Source: Simiduia curdlanivorans (GTDB taxonomy: Bacteria; Pseudomonadota; Gammaproteobacteria; Pseudomonadales; Cellvibrionaceae). From it: a stretch of DNA of 64,000 nt. Positions 1 to 9,954 of the stretch are shown one piece after another (positions within the stretch are counted from its first letter, which is position 1; each line of letters opens with the position of its first letter). The DNA lies in the NCBI RefSeq assembly GCF_030409605.1, contig NZ_JAUFQG010000006.1, positions 248,001 through 312,000 on the forward strand, given 5' to 3'. The notes below the pieces were generated by a model, which worked only from the letters and a program-made list of their open reading frames with translations, was not told where the DNA came from and made no database searches. A program made the position numbers and the translations under genes.

Positions 1-30
1 CTAGAGAGAGTAACTAAGGGACAAACAAAT

Positions 31-51
31 GGGCTGAATAACCTACAGCCC
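31..51 (-). terminator. Possible terminator after the TonB-dependent receptor gene
   Basis: GGGCTG and CAGCCC form a 6-bp stem with a 9-nt loop just past the receptor stop codon. On the minus strand it is followed by ATTTGTTTG, so the T-tract is interrupted. Position favours a terminator; the short stem and poor T-run keep confidence low. Confidence 0.35.
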
Positions 52-58
52 AGATTCT

Positions 59-2254
59 TTAAAAGCTGTAATTCGCTACTACAGCAACAGTCGCTGGCGC
101 CCCGTAGAAGCCGGTCACGAACGCGCCGCCAAAATTATAGCCAGCAATGCGGTACTCTTCGTCGGTTAAGTTTTTACCCACTAAGCCCACCTGCCATTTG
201 TCATCAGCACTGTAAAACGTCGCGCTGATATCAAGCAATGTGTAGGCTTCTTGATCGATTACGCTGGGCGTTTCGAAAATTTGGGTATCAGAACGGTAAG
301 CAAGCGTTGGGTTAATCACAAACCGAGCACCGCTAGCGAGCGGGTAATCATAATTCAGCTGAAACATTGCTGTAGTGTCTGGCGTGTTCTGCATATCAAC
401 GTCATCTGCAACGTCTACACCTGCGGTAATGAATTCTACGAACTCAGTATCGATAATGCCCAAGGTTAAGTTGGCACGTAGGTTTTGTGTCATGGCGAAA
501 GAGCCTTCTAGCTCAAAACCTTGAATCTTCGCTTTTCCCGCGTTCAATACTGCACTTGAGAAACCACCGGTAGTATTAAACTCTTGTACGGTTACCTGCA
601 TATCATTGTAATCCGCGTAGAAAGCTGCGGCATTTAAACGCAAACGATTATCGAACACTTCAGTTTTCACACCAAGCTCGTAAGAACTTACAGTTTCCGG
701 ATCGAAGCCATCCACCGTTGATGGCAAGGTGCTGGCGTCACCGCGCATATCGAAACCGCCACTTTTGAAGCCAGTACTGTAGGTAGCGTAAAGCATGGTG
801 TCTTCAGTAACGGTGTAGTCTATACCCACATGTGGTGTAAATTCACTCCAGGTATCGTCATTCTCGTAATCGGTCAGCGTATTCAAGTAAGTAGCTGCCG
901 GTTGACCGGAATTATACTTTTCCGCAAATAAAGGACTATATTTCCCAAGGAAGTTTGCCTTATAAACATCGGCGTCCTTCTTATCTTCTGTGTAGCGGCC
1001 ACCTAAGCTCAAGTTCCAATCAGATGACAATTGCAAATTATAGTGGGCATAGGCCGAAACACTTTTGGTATCGACAGAACCCGCAACCTGTTGCGTTAAT
1101 CCTGCGCCGGCAAATTGAAAGCCAAGCACTGCATCAAAAGCACCTTCCGCATGACCAGAATAATAATACAACCCAGCCACTAGGTTAGAGTTTTCGCCAT
1201 CCCATAGGAGCTGAAACTCTTGTGTGGTTTGATCATCTTTATAATAAGCCGGCACATCGAAATCAGGACTGTTAACACTATCAAAATCAATCGCTGTTTC
1301 GGTATCGCCCTGGCGGTAAGCCGTGGTTGATTTCAACATTACGCTTTCAGACACTTGCCATTCAGCCGTCAGTGAGGCACCGCTAGATTCCACCAAATTC
1401 TCGTGCAACATGTTTGACTCAGTGTCATAGACACTATCAAGTACGGGTGCTGCGGTTAGAGAGGGATTCATGCGGTAGCCATGCTTTGGTGATGACTTAT
1501 CAACCGTTTGGTCAGCAGCTACGCGAATCCAAAGTGTATCAGTGGGCTCAATTTCTAAGCCAATCCGTGCAGTCAATACATCTTTATCGTACTGGTCTTT
1601 GCCGGTTAGTACATTTTCACCGTAACCGTCGCGCTGAAAACTTGCGACCGCACCGCCAAGATAAACGCCGTCCGCAATTTCAGCAGAACCAGCAACTTTT
1701 ACATCCTGTTGATTATAGCTACCTAAAGCACCACTCATGGTCAGACGATCTTCGTTACCGGCCATTTTCTTCGTCACATATTTAACGGCACCACCGATGG
1801 TATTTTTACCATAGAGAGTACCCTGTGGGCCGCGTAACACTTCCACGCGCTCTACATCGAGAATATCCATTACTGCGCCCTGCGGGCGACCGATATAGAC
1901 ATCATCTACATAAATTCCCACACCGGGTTCAAAACCCCACAATGGATCTTGCTGACCAATACCACGAATGAAGGCGGTCAGCGTTGAGTTAGTACCGCGG
2001 CTCTGCTGAAGCGTCGTGTTAGGAGACAACTTTTGAATATCTGTTAAGTCACTGATGCCATTTTGCATCAGCTGATCTTCACTAATAGCCGTAACAGCAA
2101 CCGGCACATCTTGAATAGATTCTGCGCGCTTCTGCGCGGTCACAACGATTTCCTCTAGAGCAAATTCTTCTGCAGAAACGTTCGTATTTAGAAAACCACC
2201 GGCAACTGCGATAGTTAACGCAAGAGGGCGGACATGGAATTTATGACTGGACAT
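59..2254 (-). CDS. TonB-dependent outer-membrane receptor
   Basis: Outer-membrane beta-barrel that imports a bound ligand using TonB/ExbBD energy. The ATG at 2254 is chosen because it begins a clear signal peptide (MSSHKFHVRPLAL..., likely cut after NVSA). Upstream in-frame codons to 2344 would add 30 unsuitable residues. A TonB box-like LEEIVVTAQKR follows the signal, then a plug domain (DVPVAVTAISEDQL to about residue 170, with VEVLRGPQGTLYG) and a barrel ending in the terminal Phe typical of BAM substrates (NYSF). The gene is divergent from a GntP permease and a 3HB-oligomer hydrolase, so 3HB oligomers are a plausible ligand. This is inference from position; the sequence alone does not give the substrate, and iron chelates or glycans remain possible. 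Confidence 0.9.
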   Translation of the reverse strand: MSSHKFHVRPLALTIAVAGGFLNTNVSAEEFALEEIVVTAQKRAESIQDVPVAVTAISEDQLMQNGISDLTDIQKLSPNTTLQQSRGTNSTLTAFIRGIGQQDPLWGFEPGVGIYVDDVYIGRPQGAVMDILDVERVEVLRGPQGTLYGKNTIGGAVKYVTKKMAGNEDRLTMSGALGSYNQQDVKVAGSAEIADGVYLGGAVASFQRDGYGENVLTGKDQYDKDVLTARIGLEIEPTDTLWIRVAADQTVDKSSPKHGYRMNPSLTAAPVLDSVYDTESNMLHENLVESSGASLTAEWQVSESVMLKSTTAYRQGDTETAIDFDSVNSPDFDVPAYYKDDQTTQEFQLLWDGENSNLVAGLYYYSGHAEGAFDAVLGFQFAGAGLTQQVAGSVDTKSVSAYAHYNLQLSSDWNLSLGGRYTEDKKDADVYKANFLGKYSPLFAEKYNSGQPAATYLNTLTDYENDDTWSEFTPHVGIDYTVTEDTMLYATYSTGFKSGGFDMRGDASTLPSTVDGFDPETVSSYELGVKTEVFDNRLRLNAAAFYADYNDMQVTVQEFNTTGGFSSAVLNAGKAKIQGFELEGSFAMTQNLRANLTLGIIDTEFVEFITAGVDVADDVDMQNTPDTTAMFQLNYDYPLASGARFVINPTLAYRSDTQIFETPSVIDQEAYTLLDISATFYSADDKWQVGLVGKNLTDEEYRIAGYNFGGAFVTGFYGAPATVAVVANYSF

Positions 2255-2362
2255 GTGATTTACCTGTTTATCTATTTTTATGGACTCACGCAATGCTCTA
2301 AAACAAAGGGCTAGCCAATGTTTCGATAACAGTCTACCCAGCAATTACCCATTTGACTGCAC

Positions 2363-2395
2363 GACCAAGGTATGACGCTGCACCATACCTTGGTC
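2363..2395. promoter_or_regulatory. Perfect inverted repeat in divergent promoter region (putative operator)
   Basis: GACCAAGGTATG and CATACCTTGGTC are exact reverse complements, 12 bp each, separated by 9 bp. The repeat lies between the receptor start (2254) and the permease start (2482). No T-run follows on either strand, so it looks more like a dimer-binding operator than a terminator. The regulator is unknown. Confidence 0.6.
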
Positions 2396-2481
2396 TACTT
2401 TCACTTGGTGGTGTAACCCCGATAATGGCTCGATCTTCAAAATAATGTTAATAAAGCACACATTTAAAGGTGGAATTGCCT

Positions 2482-3783
2482 ATGTTCAGCTTATTGGGTT
2501 TGTTGTTTGCCCTGAGCTTACTCATTTACCTCACCATTCGAGGTATGAATTTACTTATTGCAGCGCCACTTACCGCTATTATCGTCGCCCTGTGCGCAGG
2601 CTTGCCACTGTTGCCGAGCGAGGGTGAATCTGACTTTATCAACGCCTATATGGGTGGTTTCACCGATTTTATTAGCTCTTGGTTTTTTATGTTCCTGCTC
2701 GGCAGTTTGTTCGGCAAACTCATGGAAGCCAGTGGCGCTGCCGATCGCATCGCATCGGATATCGTTGGTCGACTCGGCATGAAACACGCTACGGCCGCGG
2801 TGGTACTCGCCTGCGCCCTACTCACCTATGGTGGCGTCAGTGTTTTTGTAGTGGCTTTCTCGGCCTACCCAATGGCGGTGAGTCTGTTTCGCCAAGCGGA
2901 CTTACCGCGCCGCTTTATTCCGGCAGTCATGGCCTTTGGCTCGGTAACCTTCACCATGACCTCGGCCGGCAGCCCAGAAATTCAAAACTGGATTCCCATT
3001 AAATACCTTGGCACTTCGCCTTACGCGGGTTGGCAAGTCAGTTTAATTGTGGCCATTTTTATGGCCAGTTTAGGCTTCGTTTGGCTAAACGCCATGATGC
3101 GACGAGCAAAAGCCAACGGCGAAGTTTTTCACCGCCGCAGCGACGACCCAAGCCTAGAAGAAAAAGTACTGCCCTCGCGCTGGGCATCCTTTAGCCCAAT
3201 CTTAGCGGTGCTGGGCGTTACCTTCTTTTGTCATCAATATTTTTCCCAGTACGCGTTGATTTTAGCGCTACTCGCCGGTTGCTTAGTCACTTGGGCCTTC
3301 GCCCTGAAAAAGATAGACGGACTAGAGGCCATCATCAGCGCGGGCACTACCGGTGCCTTATTAGCCATTGCCAACACCGCCGCCGTAGTGGGCTTCGGCT
3401 CGGTGGCTAAGGCTTCCCCCGCTTTCGATATCGCCGTGGCCAGCATCACATCCCTACCCGGAAACGAGTTGATCGGCGCCGCCATCGCCGTAACCGTGAT
3501 CGCCGCCATGACCGGATCTGCCTCTGGCGGCCAATCTATTGCGCTGCCTGAACTTGCGCCGCATTATTTGGACGCCGGCGTCGATCCCGATGCGCTGCAC
3601 AGGGTGGTCGCTATTTCCTCTGGCGCACTGGATTCCCTGCCGCACAATGGCTACGTGGTTACTACCATTCGCGCCATCTGTGGCGAAACTCATAAAGCCG
3701 CATATGCGCCTATGGCCGCCCTCACCGTTGCCGTGCCGCTGCTAGGCACTGTGCTTGCGCTGTTTCTTTTTATCGTTTTTTAA
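2482..3783 (+). CDS. GntP-family permease, putative 3-hydroxybutyrate/hydroxy-acid transporter
   Basis: Inner-membrane carrier of about 433 residues, the usual GntP length, hydrophobic throughout with around 12 predicted spans. Family-like stretches include FGKLMEASGAADRIA near residue 75 and SAGSPEIQNWIP near residue 165. ATG 2482 is preferred over GTG 2470 because AAAGGTGG sits 8 nt upstream of it. GntP members carry gluconate and related hydroxy-acids. The next gene, 9 bp downstream, encodes a 3HB-oligomer hydrolase, which points to 3-hydroxybutyrate as substrate. Family membership is read from the sequence; the substrate is inferred from context. Confidence 0.8.
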   Translation: MFSLLGLLFALSLLIYLTIRGMNLLIAAPLTAIIVALCAGLPLLPSEGESDFINAYMGGFTDFISSWFFMFLLGSLFGKLMEASGAADRIASDIVGRLGMKHATAAVVLACALLTYGGVSVFVVAFSAYPMAVSLFRQADLPRRFIPAVMAFGSVTFTMTSAGSPEIQNWIPIKYLGTSPYAGWQVSLIVAIFMASLGFVWLNAMMRRAKANGEVFHRRSDDPSLEEKVLPSRWASFSPILAVLGVTFFCHQYFSQYALILALLAGCLVTWAFALKKIDGLEAIISAGTTGALLAIANTAAVVGFGSVAKASPAFDIAVASITSLPGNELIGAAIAVTVIAAMTGSASGGQSIALPELAPHYLDAGVDPDALHRVVAISSGALDSLPHNGYVVTTIRAICGETHKAAYAPMAALTVAVPLLGTVLALFLFIVF

Positions 3784-3792
3784 GGTGCCACC

Positions 3793-5835
3793 ATGCAACC
3801 GATGATCTCTATCAGTTTACTTAGCCTGGCCGTTGCGCTAGCGGCCTGCACCGATAATGCAAAGAAAGAAATAGATCTACCCTTAGAAGCAAAAAAGCCA
3901 AGTTTTGCCATCGATCAGATAAGTGAACTTCAAGTCGATGGCATTAACGACGATCTAGTCAGTGCCGGCTTAACCTTAAATCAATTGCGTACCAAACTCG
4001 CACCAGCCGAAGACAGCGCTAACCCGACCGCTTCGGAACTCAGACGCGGCGCCTATCACCAAAACTATCAATCGCTGCTAGCGCTGGCAGAGCAAGATGG
4101 CTACGGCCAGGCCTACGCACAGGCAATGCAAACCGATAACTTAGTGGCCGGGAGCGAATATTTGTTACCCGTGCGCTACAGCGATCACAGCATTGCCGCC
4201 ATGTTAATGGTGCAAGTCCCGACACATTTCGATGGGAAAAATCCTTGTTTGGTGGTGACGGCTTCATCCGGCTCGAGAGGTATTTACGGCGCCGTTGGTG
4301 TCGTCGGCGCATGGGCGCTACACCAAGGCTGCGCCGTGGCAAGCACCGACAAGGGAACCGGCACAGGCTTCCACTGGCTGACGGAAAACCTCGCTCAATC
4401 GACAACCGGGCAAGTAAAAACTGGCTCTGCCATAGACAGCCACTTCCACGCCAAAGGGTCTAGTAAACTCGACGCACTTATCGACCAGTACCCGCATAGG
4501 ATCGCCACCAAACACGCTCACAGCGGTAAAAAAATCGAACAGGAATGGGGTCAATTTACCCTGCAAGCGGCGCAATTGGGCTTTTATGTTCTGAATCAAT
4601 ACCATCGAGACAAACAACAGGCTGGCTATTTCACTCGAGCAAACACATTGACCCTTGGCGCCGCTATTTCGAATGGTGGCGCAGCCGTTTTACAGGCAGC
4701 GGAACTAGATCAAGACGGTTGGCTAGACGCTATCGTGGTATCCGAACCCAATGTATTTCTGCCCAGTAACTTTTCCTATCGACTTAACGGCGCAACCAAA
4801 ACTACACGCTCGCTGCCGCACAGAGCAATCGAATACGCCCTCTATGGCGCCTGCGCCAGTCTTGCAGAAACCGTCGACTCACCACTGAGTGCGATGCAAC
4901 TGCCCTACTTTACCGGCCACTTTGCCAACCGCTGTGAGCAGCTCAAAAACCTCGGGCTCATTCAAGGCGAGGATCAACAGGCACTCGCCCAGGCAGCGCT
5001 GGTGAAAATGCAACAAGTGGGATTAGCACCCGAAGCCCACACCTTGCTGATGACCTCCAGCGCCATTGGCTTATGGGAAAGCATTGCCGTCAATTACACT
5101 AACAGCTACTTAGGCAGCTCGGTAGAAGATCACCTTTGCCAACTCAGCTACGCCTTTGTCGATCAAACAGGCCAGCCCATTGCCACCCCCGAGGCAGTTC
5201 GAAATCATCTATTTGCGAGTAGCAGCGGCATTATTCCGACCAGCGGCTTGCACATCATTAACGATCAATCACAAGAAGGCCCTAGAAGCCTGTACTTTTC
5301 AAAAAACCAAGCAGGCCAGTTAGACTACGGCTTAACAAACATGCTTTGCTTGAAACAGGCTATTAACTCCCCAGATTTTGACGCACAGGTGAACCAACTC
5401 GCTTTCTCGGGCGATTTGCACGGCAAGCCTGCGTTAATTGTGCAAGGCGGCTCAGATAATTTAATTGACCCGAGTCAGCACAGCCGCGCCTATCTGGATT
5501 TGAATTATCACGCCGAGGGCAACAAGAGCCAGTTGCGTTACATAGAGGTAGACAGAGGCCAACACTTTGACGCATTTCTCAACTATCCCCCACTGCGCAC
5601 TTACTACACGCCCTTACATGGTTTCTTCGAGCAGGCGCTCGATATCATGCTCGCGCACCTCAACAGCGCCAAGCCGCTGCCGCCCAGCCAGCGTATCCTG
5701 ACCGAGCCTTTAGACGATATGAACCAAAGCCTTGCTAAGCAGCCCGACATTGCATTAAATGGTGCTAGCCTTAACGGTCTCAGGTCACACCGCGCCATAA
5801 CAATCGATAAGTCCGGTGTGACAATTTCCGAATAG
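3793..5835 (+). CDS. D-(-)-3-hydroxybutyrate oligomer hydrolase, lipoprotein
   Basis: Hydrolyses oligomers of 3-hydroxybutyrate to monomer (EC 3.1.1.22 type; PF10605-like). The N-terminus carries a lipobox, LAAC with Cys19, so the enzyme should be a lipid-anchored periplasmic or outer-membrane protein. The probable nucleophile is Ser293 in AAISNGGAAVLQAAELD, matching the SxSNGG signature of the family. Candidate acid and His lie in GGSDNLIDPSQH and DRGQHFDAF near the C-terminus. At 680 residues it is about the size of known members. AAGGTG precedes the ATG by about 5 nt. It appears co-transcribed with the upstream permease: oligomers cleaved outside the cytoplasm, monomer imported by the permease. 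Confidence 0.86.
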   Translation: MQPMISISLLSLAVALAACTDNAKKEIDLPLEAKKPSFAIDQISELQVDGINDDLVSAGLTLNQLRTKLAPAEDSANPTASELRRGAYHQNYQSLLALAEQDGYGQAYAQAMQTDNLVAGSEYLLPVRYSDHSIAAMLMVQVPTHFDGKNPCLVVTASSGSRGIYGAVGVVGAWALHQGCAVASTDKGTGTGFHWLTENLAQSTTGQVKTGSAIDSHFHAKGSSKLDALIDQYPHRIATKHAHSGKKIEQEWGQFTLQAAQLGFYVLNQYHRDKQQAGYFTRANTLTLGAAISNGGAAVLQAAELDQDGWLDAIVVSEPNVFLPSNFSYRLNGATKTTRSLPHRAIEYALYGACASLAETVDSPLSAMQLPYFTGHFANRCEQLKNLGLIQGEDQQALAQAALVKMQQVGLAPEAHTLLMTSSAIGLWESIAVNYTNSYLGSSVEDHLCQLSYAFVDQTGQPIATPEAVRNHLFASSSGIIPTSGLHIINDQSQEGPRSLYFSKNQAGQLDYGLTNMLCLKQAINSPDFDAQVNQLAFSGDLHGKPALIVQGGSDNLIDPSQHSRAYLDLNYHAEGNKSQLRYIEVDRGQHFDAFLNYPPLRTYYTPLHGFFEQALDIMLAHLNSAKPLPPSQRILTEPLDDMNQSLAKQPDIALNGASLNGLRSHRAITIDKSGVTISE

Positions 5836-5863
5836 ATTCGGCTACTCATAAAACCGACAAGCG

Positions 5864-8800
5864 ATGCTCAGTTATCTAGAACTGCTTCTAATTTCCTTAG
5901 CCTATTTGTTGATACTCTTCGCCATCGCTTGGTGGGGGGATCGACTGGCCGAGCGCACGGTTCAAAAATTCAAGCCCTACATCATCGCGCTGGCGACCAC
6001 GATTTACTGCAGCGCCTGGAGCTTCTACGGAACCACGGCACAGGCGGCTTATAACGGCTGGTATTTTCCGCCCACCTTTCTCGGCTCCATCATACTGCTC
6101 ATTTTTTTTGCTAAGCCGTTAAAAAAATTAATTGACTCGGCAAAGCAAGGCAACGCAACCTCAATTGCCGATTACCTGGCCATGCACTTTAATCGGTCGC
6201 GACCACTTGCGGTGATTGTCGCCGTCATCTGCCTCATCTTATTGATTCCCTATATTGCGCTCCAGCTCAAAGCGATTACCGAAAGTTTTCATGTACTCAC
6301 CGACAACCTCGTACACTCCCATTATTTACTCGATCAACCGCTGATTCAGGACACGGCTTTTTATATTGCGCTTATTCTCGGCCTATTCTCCATCGCCTTT
6401 GGCACCCGCCACTTAGACGCGCGCGAGCACCACAACGGCCTCATGCTCGCCATCGCCTTCGAAGCCATGATAAAAATTACGGCTTTTGTGGCTATCGCTT
6501 GGTTTGTGACCTACACGCTGTTCGATGGTTTTAATGACATCGCACTACAAGCAGCGCGCAATGATGCCGTCGCGCAAATTCTACAAAGTCACGATGCCGA
6601 TCAAGGCTTCCTTGCCGCCACGGTGTTGGGTTTTATCGCCATCTTATGTTTGCCGCGGCAATTTCATGTGCTCATTGTCGAAAGCGAATCCTCTAAAGAC
6701 CTCGATACCGTGCGCTGGGTACTGCCCGTCTACCTGATCCTTTTTGGCATTTGTATTTTACCCATCGCCTATGGCGGACTACTAAGTTTTCACCACCTTG
6801 ATATCAGCGCCGAACATTTTGTCCTGCGCCTGCCCTTGGCGAACGGCCGCACTGATCTTGCCCTACTCGCCTACCTAGGCGGGCTGTCGGCGGGCTCGAG
6901 CATGGTGATAGTCGCCTGCGTTGCCATGGCGACCATGATCAGTAACGAGCTTGTTGTGCCGCACCTACTCAACAGTCGCTGGCTAAAGCAACACCCGCAA
7001 CTGGATGTGAGCACACAATTGCGCACAGTGCGACGCATTATTATTTTAATGATCATGGGCTTCGCCTATGGCTACTACCATTTATTCGCCAATAACAATG
7101 CTCTCGGCGCTATAGGTCTACTATCCTTCGCACTGGTCGCACAATTTGCACCGGCCCTGTGGCTCACACTGCACCAATCCCACCGCGATGTTACCGCTGT
7201 CATTAGCGGCATAGGCGTCGGCTTTCTGTTTTGGTGTTACACACTTTTACTGCCTATGCTGGCGCGCGCCGGCTGGATAAGCCTTACCTTTGTCGACCAG
7301 GGATTTGCCGGCATTGAATGGTTAAGGCCCACGGCACTATTCGGCCTTGAGGGCTTATCGAGCATTAGTCACGGCGTATTGTGGAGTTTAATAGCCAACA
7401 TCCTGACGGTATTTGTGGTTATTCGAATTCGCCACCAAGACCCGGCGCCGCCAACAGTTGAAAGTAAAAGTTTGCCTGTGCATCAACTGCAAGCACTGGC
7501 CAGCCGGTTTCTTGGTGTTGAACAAGCCCGGTTAGCACTTAGGCAATACAGTGAACATCAATTTCCGCAATCCCAAGCGGAGCCCGACTATATTGAATTT
7601 GTCGAAACCCTATTAGCCGGCGTTATTGGCTCGGTGTCGGCGCGCCATGTTATTGAACACGCTTCCAGTTCAGAGCCGGCGCCCTTGCTGGACGAAACAT
7701 CGGAAATTTACCATTTTTCCCGGGAACTGCTACAGGCCAGCATTGATAACATTAGCCAGGGCATTAGCGTTGTCGATAAAAATTTACGCTTAGTGGCGTG
7801 GAACCGGCCCTACCTCGAAATTTTCGACTACCCAACCAACCTGGTTCACGTTGGCCGACATGTTGCCGACCTACTGCGCCACAATGCGATCAATTTAGAA
7901 GCTACCGAAACATCCGATGTCGAAGCCTTCGTCGAAAAACGCCTGCAGTATATGGCCGAAGGCAGCCCTTATGTGGTTAAAAGAACGCACAACAAGCGCG
8001 TGCTCGAACTGCGTGGCAGCCCAATGCCCGGCGGCGGCTTTGTCACCACCTTTACCGATATCACCGATTACCAAAAAAACCTGGAGGATTTACAAGAACA
8101 TCGTAACCTCTTAGAACAGCGGGTAAATACCCGCACCGCTGAATTGCAAGAGTCTAATCAGCGCCTTGAAATAGCCAACTCCAGTAAAACACGTTTCTTA
8201 GCCGCAGCCGGTCACGATTTAGTTCAGCCACTCAATGCCGCAAAACTGTTTACCAATGCCCTATTACAACAGGCCTCGGCCGAGCCAGCCCTACCGCAAA
8301 ATATCCAAAAGACACTGATGCAGTTAGATGCATCTTTGCATGCCGCAGACAATATTATTAGCGAGTTACTCGCCATCGCCAAACTCGATGCCGGGGCTAT
8401 AACGCCAAACCCAGAGGCCTTTAAAATTGGCGAGCTACTGCAAAGTCTACAACAGGACTTTCAGCTACAAGCTACCCTCAAGGGCTTGGCACTCAACAGC
8501 CGCTACCGCAATGACGCGGTGTTAACCGACTTCAAATTACTCAGGCGGATATTACAGAACCTGTTGTCAAACGCGATTCGCTATACCGATAAAGGCCGCA
8601 TTTTAATTAGCGCACGAAAAATAGCTAACCAATTAAACGTCCAAGTTTGGGATACCGGTGCTGGCATTGCGCCCGAACATCAGCAATCTATTTTTGTGGA
8701 GTTCAAGCGCATAAACCCCGACCAAAACGACGGTGGTTTAGGCCTAGGTTTGGCAACGGTAGAGCGCCTATGCCGGCTACTCAATATTACCATCGCACTG

Positions 8801-9286
8801 ACATCACATCCCGGTAAAGGCAGCTGCTTCACTCTAACTCTACCTATTACGTCGCAGCCGACGAAAGTGATTACCCCTAGCTCGCACACTAAACAACAGC
8901 GCCTTTTCAACAATATCCGGGTGCTATGTCTAGACAATGAACCGGCCATACTCGCGGCCATGGGTGCACTACTAAAGCCTTGGGGCTGTGAGGTAATAGA
9001 AGTATCTAACAACGCGCAGGCGATAGAGTCTGCAATAGCACAGGCGCCAGACTTGATTCTCGCAGACTATCACCTAAACAATGACGAGCGCGGCATTGAC
9101 ACAGCGGCAAGCATTCACAAGCGACTTGAAAGGAAGATCCCAACGATCATCATATCCGCAGACTATGACGACAAAGTGAAAGCGGAGGCAACTAAGCTGG
9201 GCTACTACTTTTTGAAAAAACCCGTGAAAATTCCCGCCTTGCGCGCCCTGATGAACCGGCTATTAAAACAGAGCGGCAAATTTTAA
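5864..9286 (+). CDS. Transporter-fused hybrid sensor kinase (SSF-STAC-PAS-HisKA-HATPase-REC), CrbS-like
   Basis: A 1140-residue membrane kinase. Residues 1 to about 520 are a multi-span sodium/solute-symporter-like region. About 537-610 resembles a STAC linker (LASRFLG...ARLALRQY). A PAS domain follows (about 615-735, SIDNISQGISVVD), then a short coiled coil. The HisKA phosphoacceptor lies in AAAGHDLVQPLNAAK (His near 784), the HATPase has GLGLGLATV, and a C-terminal REC has its Asp in LILADYHL (near 1068) and Lys in LKKPVK. CrbS-type kinases in Vibrio and Pseudomonas sense short-chain carboxylates and control acetate use. Here the neighbours are 3HB genes, so 3HB or a related acid is the likely cue. 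It lies 28 bp after the hydrolase, probably in the same operon. No strong ribosome site is visible. Confidence 0.88.
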   Translation: MLSYLELLLISLAYLLILFAIAWWGDRLAERTVQKFKPYIIALATTIYCSAWSFYGTTAQAAYNGWYFPPTFLGSIILLIFFAKPLKKLIDSAKQGNATSIADYLAMHFNRSRPLAVIVAVICLILLIPYIALQLKAITESFHVLTDNLVHSHYLLDQPLIQDTAFYIALILGLFSIAFGTRHLDAREHHNGLMLAIAFEAMIKITAFVAIAWFVTYTLFDGFNDIALQAARNDAVAQILQSHDADQGFLAATVLGFIAILCLPRQFHVLIVESESSKDLDTVRWVLPVYLILFGICILPIAYGGLLSFHHLDISAEHFVLRLPLANGRTDLALLAYLGGLSAGSSMVIVACVAMATMISNELVVPHLLNSRWLKQHPQLDVSTQLRTVRRIIILMIMGFAYGYYHLFANNNALGAIGLLSFALVAQFAPALWLTLHQSHRDVTAVISGIGVGFLFWCYTLLLPMLARAGWISLTFVDQGFAGIEWLRPTALFGLEGLSSISHGVLWSLIANILTVFVVIRIRHQDPAPPTVESKSLPVHQLQALASRFLGVEQARLALRQYSEHQFPQSQAEPDYIEFVETLLAGVIGSVSARHVIEHASSSEPAPLLDETSEIYHFSRELLQASIDNISQGISVVDKNLRLVAWNRPYLEIFDYPTNLVHVGRHVADLLRHNAINLEATETSDVEAFVEKRLQYMAEGSPYVVKRTHNKRVLELRGSPMPGGGFVTTFTDITDYQKNLEDLQEHRNLLEQRVNTRTAELQESNQRLEIANSSKTRFLAAAGHDLVQPLNAAKLFTNALLQQASAEPALPQNIQKTLMQLDASLHAADNIISELLAIAKLDAGAITPNPEAFKIGELLQSLQQDFQLQATLKGLALNSRYRNDAVLTDFKLLRRILQNLLSNAIRYTDKGRILISARKIANQLNVQVWDTGAGIAPEHQQSIFVEFKRINPDQNDGGLGLGLATVERLCRLLNITIALTSHPGKGSCFTLTLPITSQPTKVITPSSHTKQQRLFNNIRVLCLDNEPAILAAMGALLKPWGCEVIEVSNNAQAIESAIAQAPDLILADYHLNNDERGIDTAASIHKRLERKIPTIIISADYDDKVKAEATKLGYYFLKKPVKIPALRALMNRLLKQSGKF

Positions 9287-9954
9287 TTGGCCAACTTCTG
9301 CGCCAGCAATATAACTTCCGTGCGCTTGCGCACACCGAGCTTTCGCATAATGGCGGTGACATGAGATTTAACTGTGGGCTCGGCGATTTCCAACTCGAAG
9401 GCAATTTGTTTATTTAACATGCCTTCGCAGAGCATGGAAAAAACGCGAAATTGATGCGGTGTCAAATTGGCGATACGCTCGGCCACTTCATCCACCTCAG
9501 GCGAGTCTTGTGCCGCAACCTTATCGAACCACAAATCCCCCGCCAACAAACGGCTAATAGCCAAGGCAAGTTCGGCCGGCGCCAAAGATTTTGAAATAAA
9601 GCCAGATGCTCCAAGTTGCTCGGCTCGAGTCACTCGAGCCATACTGTCATCACCGGACACAATCGCGACGGGTGTCTCAGGAAAACAACCACGCAAACTG
9701 GCTAAGCCGGCAAAACCCAAGGTGCCGGGCATATGCAAATCCAACAAAATTAAATCCGGCTCAAGCCCCTCTTCCAACAACTTTTGTACTGCGGAAAGAC
9801 TCTCACACTCAACGCACTCGGCATCAATCACGAGGTTTGATTGCACCAAAGTCTGCTTTAGCGCTGCGCGAAATAAAGGGTGATCGTCGGCAAGTAACAG
9901 TAATGGCATAGCGTTACCGGGTAAGGTATTGGATAACGACATCATAACTGTCAT
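9283..9954 (-). CDS. LuxR/NarL-family response regulator, CrbR-like
   Basis: Transcription factor of 223 residues with an N-terminal receiver (LLLADDHPLF, phospho-Asp in DLILLDLHMPG) and a C-terminal LuxR HTH (LTPHQFRVFSMLCEGMLNKQIA...VKSHVTAIMRKLGV). It is the obvious partner of the adjacent transporter-fused kinase. The two genes converge and their stop codons overlap by 4 bp. Its ATG overlaps the stop of the 3HB dehydrogenase gene (ATGA at 9951-9954), so the two are translationally coupled. A later ATG at 9909 lacks a ribosome site. Targets probably include the 3HB genes here, by inference from position. Confidence 0.9.
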   Translation of the reverse strand: MTVMMSLSNTLPGNAMPLLLLADDHPLFRAALKQTLVQSNLVIDAECVECESLSAVQKLLEEGLEPDLILLDLHMPGTLGFAGLASLRGCFPETPVAIVSGDDSMARVTRAEQLGASGFISKSLAPAELALAISRLLAGDLWFDKVAAQDSPEVDEVAERIANLTPHQFRVFSMLCEGMLNKQIAFELEIAEPTVKSHVTAIMRKLGVRKRTEVILLAQKLAN

